This document shows, one piece after another, positions 60,887 through 64,000 of a DNA stretch of 64,000 nt. Made by a program: the position numbers and the translations under genes. The DNA comes from an uncultured Eggerthella sp. (lineage in GTDB: Bacteria > Actinomycetota > Coriobacteriia > Coriobacteriales > Eggerthellaceae): contig CAJKUH010000007.1 of NCBI GenBank assembly GCA_905203045.1, positions 15,254 to 79,253 on the forward strand, written 5' to 3'. The notes under the pieces are model-generated. The model did not search any database, had not been told where the DNA came from, and was given only the letters and a program-made list of their open reading frames with translations. Positions within the stretch are counted from its first letter, which is position 1. Each line of letters begins with the position of its first letter.

Positions 60887-61657
60887 CTAGTGACAAAATG
60901 GCAGCTCCGGCAATTCGCCGGTTTCAATCACGTGCGAAAGCATAGCGGCGAAGCCCAGCGGGTCGTTGATCTGATATTGCATATGGTTATGGCCCTCGAA
61001 GACTGGAAAGTTCCCTTTGGGCCAAGCTTTCATAACAGCATTGCGATACTTGAAATGGTCTTCCGTCGACCCGAATTCCCAGTATGTGTGGGTCTGAACG
61101 TTCTCCGGCAGTGCGGGAAACGGCATGTCTACGAGGCTGTCGGCCATTTGGCGCCGCATGTTTGCCAACGTGAGCGTGCGGCCTGCCTCGATGAAGTACG
61201 GACGAATGGCCTCATCGTCGCACCACATGATATGTTTGAGCGTGCCGCCATGGGTCCAATAGAGGCTCTTTATGGCCAGGTACAGCAACGGTGCCATAAG
61301 GGTCCTTGTTCCTGCGCTTATCTGCGCAAACTGGCCGCCATCGAAAAAGGCATGCTCAACCGGCATGGTGTTGCGCACGAGAAACGCCATGCCTAGATCG
61401 GCACCGATGGACGAGGCAACGAGGAGCGAAAGGCGGTCAACCCCGTGCTTGCGAAGCCATTCCTCGACCTGGCGTATTTCATCCTCTCGGCTTATATAGT
61501 GCTGCTTTTCGCAGTAAACCGTCGATGTCGGCATAATGCAAAAGTACCGATCTGCCAAGTGACTTGCCACGCGTTCGCTGCTTTCACCCACGACACCCAT
61601 GGCATGGAAGAATAAGATTGCGGGGTTTTCCGGGTTCCCGATAGTCGTAAATCGCAC
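60887..61657 (-). CDS. Alpha/beta-hydrolase
   Basis: 256-residue alpha/beta-hydrolase of the soluble lipase/esterase type. The oxyanion-strand motif ILFFHAMGVVGES is near residue 15, the nucleophile elbow is LVASSIGADLG (Ser about 80, A-x-S-x-G in place of G-x-S-x-G), a candidate Asp/Glu is in STEDHFKYR and the catalytic His in EGHNHMQYQ near the C-terminus. GTG 61657 is chosen because GGAGGCG precedes it; an upstream frame of 30 codons is not likely. The inverted repeat at 61673-61688 may be its operator. Confidence 0.82.
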   Translation of the reverse strand: MRFTTIGNPENPAILFFHAMGVVGESSERVASHLADRYFCIMPTSTVYCEKQHYISREDEIRQVEEWLRKHGVDRLSLLVASSIGADLGMAFLVRNTMPVEHAFFDGGQFAQISAGTRTLMAPLLYLAIKSLYWTHGGTLKHIMWCDDEAIRPYFIEAGRTLTLANMRRQMADSLVDMPFPALPENVQTHTYWEFGSTEDHFKYRNAVMKAWPKGNFPVFEGHNHMQYQINDPLGFAAMLSHVIETGELPELPFCH

Positions 61658-61672
61658 AGCACGCCTCCATAA

Positions 61673-61688
61673 GTTAGCTATCGCTAAC
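61673..61688 (-). promoter_or_regulatory. Palindromic operator-like site of the hydrolase gene
   Basis: GTTAGCTATCGCTAAC: six-base arms with a four-base centre, just upstream of the hydrolase start. The form fits a TetR-type operator, but no such regulator is adjacent. Confidence 0.4.
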
Positions 61689-61850
61689 AGTTTAGCGCAG
61701 AAGTGGCCCGGGAAAGGCAACGGAGCGCATACGGCAGCTTGTGCCAATTGCGAACGTGCTCACATAGAAGATGCTGAACGGTCGCCTGGGCAAAGTTGAG
61801 CTGACAGCTTGGGCATAGAACCTGAAGCGCTGGTCGGATCAACGGTTGTA

Positions 61851-61878
61851 TTGTGCTTGGGACGGTGTGTGGTATAAA
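61851..61878 (+). promoter_or_regulatory. Promoter of the 62-63.5 kb locus
   Basis: TTGTGC (61851-61856), 16-base spacer, TATAAA (61873-61878). A start near 61885 gives a roughly 55-base leader ending at the terminator at 61912-61938. Confidence 0.55.
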
Positions 61879-61884
61879 GTAATT

Positions 61885-61938
61885 GGTTATCCGTTAGGAT
61901 GGCTTCCAAGTGCCGGGGACATTTTCCCCGGCTTTTTT
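61885..61938 (+). ncRNA. Structured short leader or small RNA ending in a terminator
   Basis: From the predicted start the RNA contains a small nested hairpin (ATCC...GGAT inside TTGG...CCAA, about 61883-61909) and then a perfect eight-bp terminator stem (61912-61919 with 61925-61932) followed by TTTTTT. Most transcripts should end here, so either a small RNA is made or the terminator acts as an attenuator for the genes downstream. Confidence 0.45.
61912..61938 (+). terminator. Terminator/attenuator upstream of the DUF3800 remnant
   Basis: Perfect eight-bp GC-rich stem, five-base loop, six T (61933-61938). It lies between promoter and first gene rather than after a gene. Confidence 0.75.
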
Positions 61939-61954
61939 CTTATCCGGGAGAACA

Positions 61955-62143
61955 ATGCGGGAACTCAGCATCTTCGTCGATGAGTCGGGAAGCGATGGCC
62001 TCTCTGACCGCCACTATCTGCTCATCGTCAGCTATATCGACGGCAGCTGTGAGCCAGGCGCTATCCCCGCACATCGCGTTTTCGCGGCGCAACAGCGCAT
62101 CTACGGAAACATCGTAGACATGCATCTTATAATGGGGCGATAA
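61955..62143 (+). CDS. Truncated DUF3800-like protein
   Basis: 62 residues from ATG 61955 with a good GGGAG site. The N-terminus (IFVDESGSDG then RHYLLIVSY) matches the start of DUF3800 proteins, whose DESG motif begins an RNase H-like fold; the normal length is over 200 residues. After about residue 30 the sequence no longer resembles the family and soon ends. It may be a remnant left by deletion or a short functional relic. Belongs to the same transcription unit as the two genes that follow. Confidence 0.6.
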   Translation: MRELSIFVDESGSDGLSDRHYLLIVSYIDGSCEPGAIPAHRVFAAQQRIYGNIVDMHLIMGR

Positions 62144-62165
62144 GTTCTTAGAAAGGGGCGCGGTT

Positions 62166-63200
62166 GTGAGTTCGGATGATTCTCTAGCAAAAGCGGGGAC
62201 GCAGGAGATTGCGCCTCCGGTCGATCGGTCGCCGCTCGCCCTCCTGAGTACCGCGATAAGGCAAAACTGCAATGAGGCCGACAACGCCATTGCCGACATC
62301 GTCAAGGCCGTGGAGCGGCAGGCTCCGGAGATGGCCCAGATCAGCAAGGCGACCGACAAGGGTTTCCGCCTTGTCGTCGACGCCTCCGACGAGACGCTCC
62401 AGGCCATCGACCGGGGCGACATCAAGCTGACGACGGACAAAATGGGCAACACCTTCGCTCAGATGAAGCGCTCGGACGGCAGATACGGCAAAAAGCTCCC
62501 CATCAAGAGAGAAGAGTTCTCTCAAGGAATCGACCCCGTGCAGGCAGCCAACGCAATGCAGGTGAAAGCCCTGCAGGAGCAGCTCGACGAGATCGCAGAA
62601 CAGATCACGGTGATCGACGGAAGGGTCAAGGAGGTTCTTCGGGGCCAGCAGAACGACCGCATCGGCCTTTTCCGCAGCGGCATGTCGCTCTACCTTGAGG
62701 CGAGGGAGGTCTCCGACGAAGGACTGCGGAAGCTGCTAGTGGCCCAGTCCCTTCGCGCGCTTTCGGATGCCTCAGCTCAGCTTGACCTCGAGCTGCAGGA
62801 AGACGTCGCGTATCTCTCCAACGGAGAGTATAGGAAGGCAAAGGGCAAGCGCGCGGAGCTGATCGACGAGAAGATGGCCTCCATCAACCGGTGCTTCCCA
62901 GTGCTGCACCAAGCCTCCGTCGCCCGCGCGGCGATCTATTGCGAGCAGGGCGAAGTCAAGGCCATGGCCTCCGCCCTTGAGTCCTACTCGCGCTTGATCG
63001 AGCAGACGGTCGGGTCGCGCGCCGGCCTGCTTGCCGAGTTCGACGCATCGGATGACGGCACCGATCGAGGCGTCTGGCGCTCAAGGGCCGCTCTGCAGCT
63101 CGACGTGTCGGCGCTCAGCAAGGCGCTTTCCGCTCCCGAGAAGACCTTCTATCTTGAAGCGATAACCGATGAAAAGGAGGCCGAAGATGAGCTCGGCTAA
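62166..63200 (+). CDS. Unrecognised coiled-coil protein of the acquired locus
   Basis: Not recognised. 344 residues, soluble, mostly helical: disordered Pro/Ala-rich N-terminus (1-25), helical region, a mixed patch (about 95-120) and a clear coiled coil about 130-162 (QLDEIAEQITVIDGRVKEVL), followed by a helical bundle to the acidic C-terminus. No enzyme motif or membrane segment was found. It starts at GTG 62166 after AAAGGGG and overlaps the next gene by 14 bases. Codon choice (frequent ATC, CTC, GAG and AAG) differs from genes left of 61 kb, consistent with transfer. Confidence 0.75.
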   Translation: MSSDDSLAKAGTQEIAPPVDRSPLALLSTAIRQNCNEADNAIADIVKAVERQAPEMAQISKATDKGFRLVVDASDETLQAIDRGDIKLTTDKMGNTFAQMKRSDGRYGKKLPIKREEFSQGIDPVQAANAMQVKALQEQLDEIAEQITVIDGRVKEVLRGQQNDRIGLFRSGMSLYLEAREVSDEGLRKLLVAQSLRALSDASAQLDLELQEDVAYLSNGEYRKAKGKRAELIDEKMASINRCFPVLHQASVARAAIYCEQGEVKAMASALESYSRLIEQTVGSRAGLLAEFDASDDGTDRGVWRSRAALQLDVSALSKALSAPEKTFYLEAITDEKEAEDELG

Positions 63201-63483
63201 AGGATGCCCTAACGGCGAATGCAACGCCCATAAGAAGAAGACCTTGTTCAAGACCTCGATGAATTACTGCCCCCAATGCGGGGCGGAGCTTGCCGCGGTG
63301 TGCAAGTCAAGGGGATGCTACACGTTTCTGGACGACCCCTCCAAGAAGCTCTGCGCGCGATGCGAGGCGAAGCGCGCCGATAGGGTCGACGGGATAAAGA
63401 AAGCGGGCGCTGGAGTAGGCGGCGCAGTCCTCACAGTGGGCAGCGCGGTCGTCGGCGTTGCCGCGAAGATCGCAAAGAAATAA
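63187..63483 (+). CDS. Zinc-ribbon protein with Gly/Ala-rich hydrophobic tail
   Basis: 98 residues. The first 65 hold eight cysteines in pairs (CPNGEC, CPQCG, CKSRGC, CARC), enough for two zinc ribbons. The last 30 form a Gly/Ala/Val-rich, weakly hydrophobic segment (GAGVGGAVLTVGSAVVGVAAK) that could insert into or associate with a membrane. AAGGAGG precedes ATG 63187, inside the previous gene's end, so the two products are translationally coupled and likely work together. No family was recognised. Confidence 0.78.
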   Translation: MSSAKGCPNGECNAHKKKTLFKTSMNYCPQCGAELAAVCKSRGCYTFLDDPSKKLCARCEAKRADRVDGIKKAGAGVGGAVLTVGSAVVGVAAKIAKK

Positions 63484-63497
63484 TAACCTAAAGACAA

Positions 63498-63521
63498 AGA
63501 GGCGGGCAATTGCCCGCCTCT
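63498..63521 (+). terminator. Bidirectional terminator after the zinc-ribbon gene
   Basis: Perfect 24-base palindrome (63498-63509 with 63510-63521). It lies between the zinc-ribbon gene and the convergent small peptide gene. Confidence 0.75.
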
Positions 63522-63523
63522 TC

Positions 63524-63652
63524 TCACATCACCCACTTGAACACGGCGCGGAACAGCCAGACGAAAAAGCCCAGCGCGACCTTTAGCGCCGCCCCTTCCT
63601 TCTCTTCCGCGAGCAGCCTCGCCAGCTCGTTCGGCACGCTTGGGAGCTCCAT
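63524..63652 (-). CDS. Small membrane peptide (42 aa), convergent to the locus
   Basis: ATG 63652 with an AGGAAAG ribosome binding site; 42 residues. The N-terminal half is acidic and helical (NELARLLAEEKEG) and the C-terminal half is one aromatic hydrophobic helix (VALGFFVWLFRAVFKWVM). This looks like a single-span or amphipathic membrane peptide. Its stop lies three bases from the terminator palindrome shared with the zinc-ribbon gene. Toxin-like, antimicrobial and regulatory peptides all have this shape; none is established. Confidence 0.55.
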   Translation of the reverse strand: MELPSVPNELARLLAEEKEGAALKVALGFFVWLFRAVFKWVM

Positions 63653-63842
63653 CTTTCCTAACGCGTGCTAAAGGTTCCTTATCTGCAATTTCAGCGGTTT
63701 TGGGGAAGGCCTACTTGCTCGTGGTGGTAGTTGCTCGTCTTGAATCGTAGGGAGCAAATGGCGAAATCGCAGGTGAAAGGGGGTAAAACGGCAAAGAAAA
63801 AGCCCCCGTCCCAACGCGGGAACGGAGGCTAAATCATCGTAT
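63653..63842. other. Intergenic region beside the att-like site
   Basis: No gene recognised. A minus-strand terminator-like structure lies at 63796-63830. One open frame across 63668-63874 is compositionally poor and is not called. Confidence 0.35.
63796..63830 (-). terminator. Imperfect terminator on the minus strand
   Basis: Ten of twelve positions pair between 63801-63812 and 63819-63830, with a T run on the minus strand (A at 63796-63801 as written). It would end a transcript entering from the right. Confidence 0.5.
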
Positions 63843-63932
63843 TTACTCATCGCCGTCGCTGGCGGCTTTGTCATGACTCTCGTACGAAACGAAACTCAGC
63901 GGCAGAGTGCAGCACTCAAAAGTGCGGTTCAA
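63843..63932 (-). CDS. Possible 29-residue peptide next to the att-like site
   Basis: A TTG-started frame (63932) of 29 codons that ends SHDKAASDGDE and lies between the att-like core and the minus-strand terminator. Composition is peptide-like (ECCTLPLSFVSY), but it is very short, the ribosome binding site is weak and no family is known. Confidence 0.25.
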   Translation of the reverse strand: MNRTFECCTLPLSFVSYESHDKAASDGDE

Positions 63933-63944
63933 AGCCTTATCGGC

Positions 63945-63959
63945 TTATTCCCACTCGAT
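63945..63959 (-). repeat. guaA 3'-end att-like core
   Basis: The minus strand reads ATCGAGTGGGAATAA, encoding I-E-W-E-stop, the conserved end of GMP synthase (guaA). The sequence before it on the minus strand is not guaA: in-frame stops occur within 40 bases, and no SKPPAT codons precede it. The guaA 3' end is a known integration site of genomic islands, so this looks like a duplicated attachment core. Confidence 0.55.
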
Positions 63960-64000
63960 GGCGTCGGTTCTGCCGTCCCGTCACTCCAGTTATACCCAGT

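Noticed and set aside
63668..63874. 68-codon minus-strand frame at the right end, beginning TKPPAT like the guaA end
   Set aside because: The PPAT resemblance is not followed by IEWE, the rest is Arg/Pro-rich with no structure, and the true core is in another frame at 63945-63959.
1..64000. tRNA, rRNA and CRISPR arrays
   Set aside because: No cloverleaf-compatible T-loop sequence, rRNA core or regularly spaced repeat was recognised by eye; a covariance search would be needed to exclude a tRNA fully.

Overview
This window is a moderately GC-rich bacterial chromosome segment. It has tightly packed, single-ORF-scale operons, many perfect-stem Rho-independent terminators and almost no repeated DNA. 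I infer an anaerobic gut-type actinobacterium of the Coriobacteriia, most likely Eggerthellaceae. The basis is the mix of content: large hybrid sensor kinases and GGDEF proteins, oxalate/formate-type MFS carriers, direct meso-diaminopimelate dehydrogenase, a divergent second type II topoisomerase pair, and a selenium-dependent molybdenum hydroxylase locus. No rRNA, tRNA or CRISPR array was recognised, so the assignment rests on protein content alone.

Layout. 1-10.5 kb: a partial uracil-DNA glycosylase, then transporters (AEC, ClC, SulP, OFA-type MFS), release factor 3, a GNAT enzyme and an SMR exporter behind a leader that can hide its ribosome binding site. 10.5-20.7 kb: an esterase, a deformylase-like protein that has lost its catalytic Glu, two hybrid histidine kinases (one carrying an internal GGDEF domain), a DMT carrier and a diguanylate cyclase. 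20.7-31.4 kb: alcohol dehydrogenase/acetyltransferase operon with divergent AraC regulator, diaminopimelate dehydrogenase, SDR/LysR divergent pair, TrmO, and a solute-binding lipoprotein next to a frameshifted hybrid kinase.

31.7-42.5 kb is the metabolic centre: xanthine/uracil permease, a MocA/YgfJ-like nucleotidyltransferase, three subunits of a molybdenum hydroxylase, YqeC, YqeB, an XdhC-family protein and (after a UPF0303 protein) adenine deaminase. YqeB and YqeC are the hallmark maturation proteins of selenium-dependent molybdenum hydroxylases, so this reads as a selenium- and molybdenum-dependent purine catabolism island: uptake, deamination of adenine to hypoxanthine, hydroxylation toward xanthine/urate.

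42.6-58.4 kb: methionine aminopeptidase with a SEC-C motif, a MarR-controlled oxidoreductase operon with two matching operators, a MetE-like methyltransferase, an MFS carrier, flavodoxin and nitroreductase, the divergent topoisomerase B/A pair, an arabinose/fucose-isomerase-family protein, and a MerR regulator whose apparent operator recurs at the promoter of an adjacent radical SAM/SPASM gene.

58.4-64 kb is the decaying and acquired end: a 5'-truncated ferredoxin fragment, a diguanylate cyclase gene broken by one in-frame TAG, an AEC carrier, a hydrolase, and then a compact foreign-looking locus. That locus has a promoter, a short structured leader ending in a terminator, a truncated DUF3800 gene, an unrecognised coiled-coil protein overlapping a zinc-ribbon protein with a Gly/Ala-rich hydrophobic tail, and a convergent 42-residue membrane peptide. 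It lies beside a 15-bp copy of the guaA 3' end, a known integration site for genomic islands. This is the best candidate in the window for an undescribed system.
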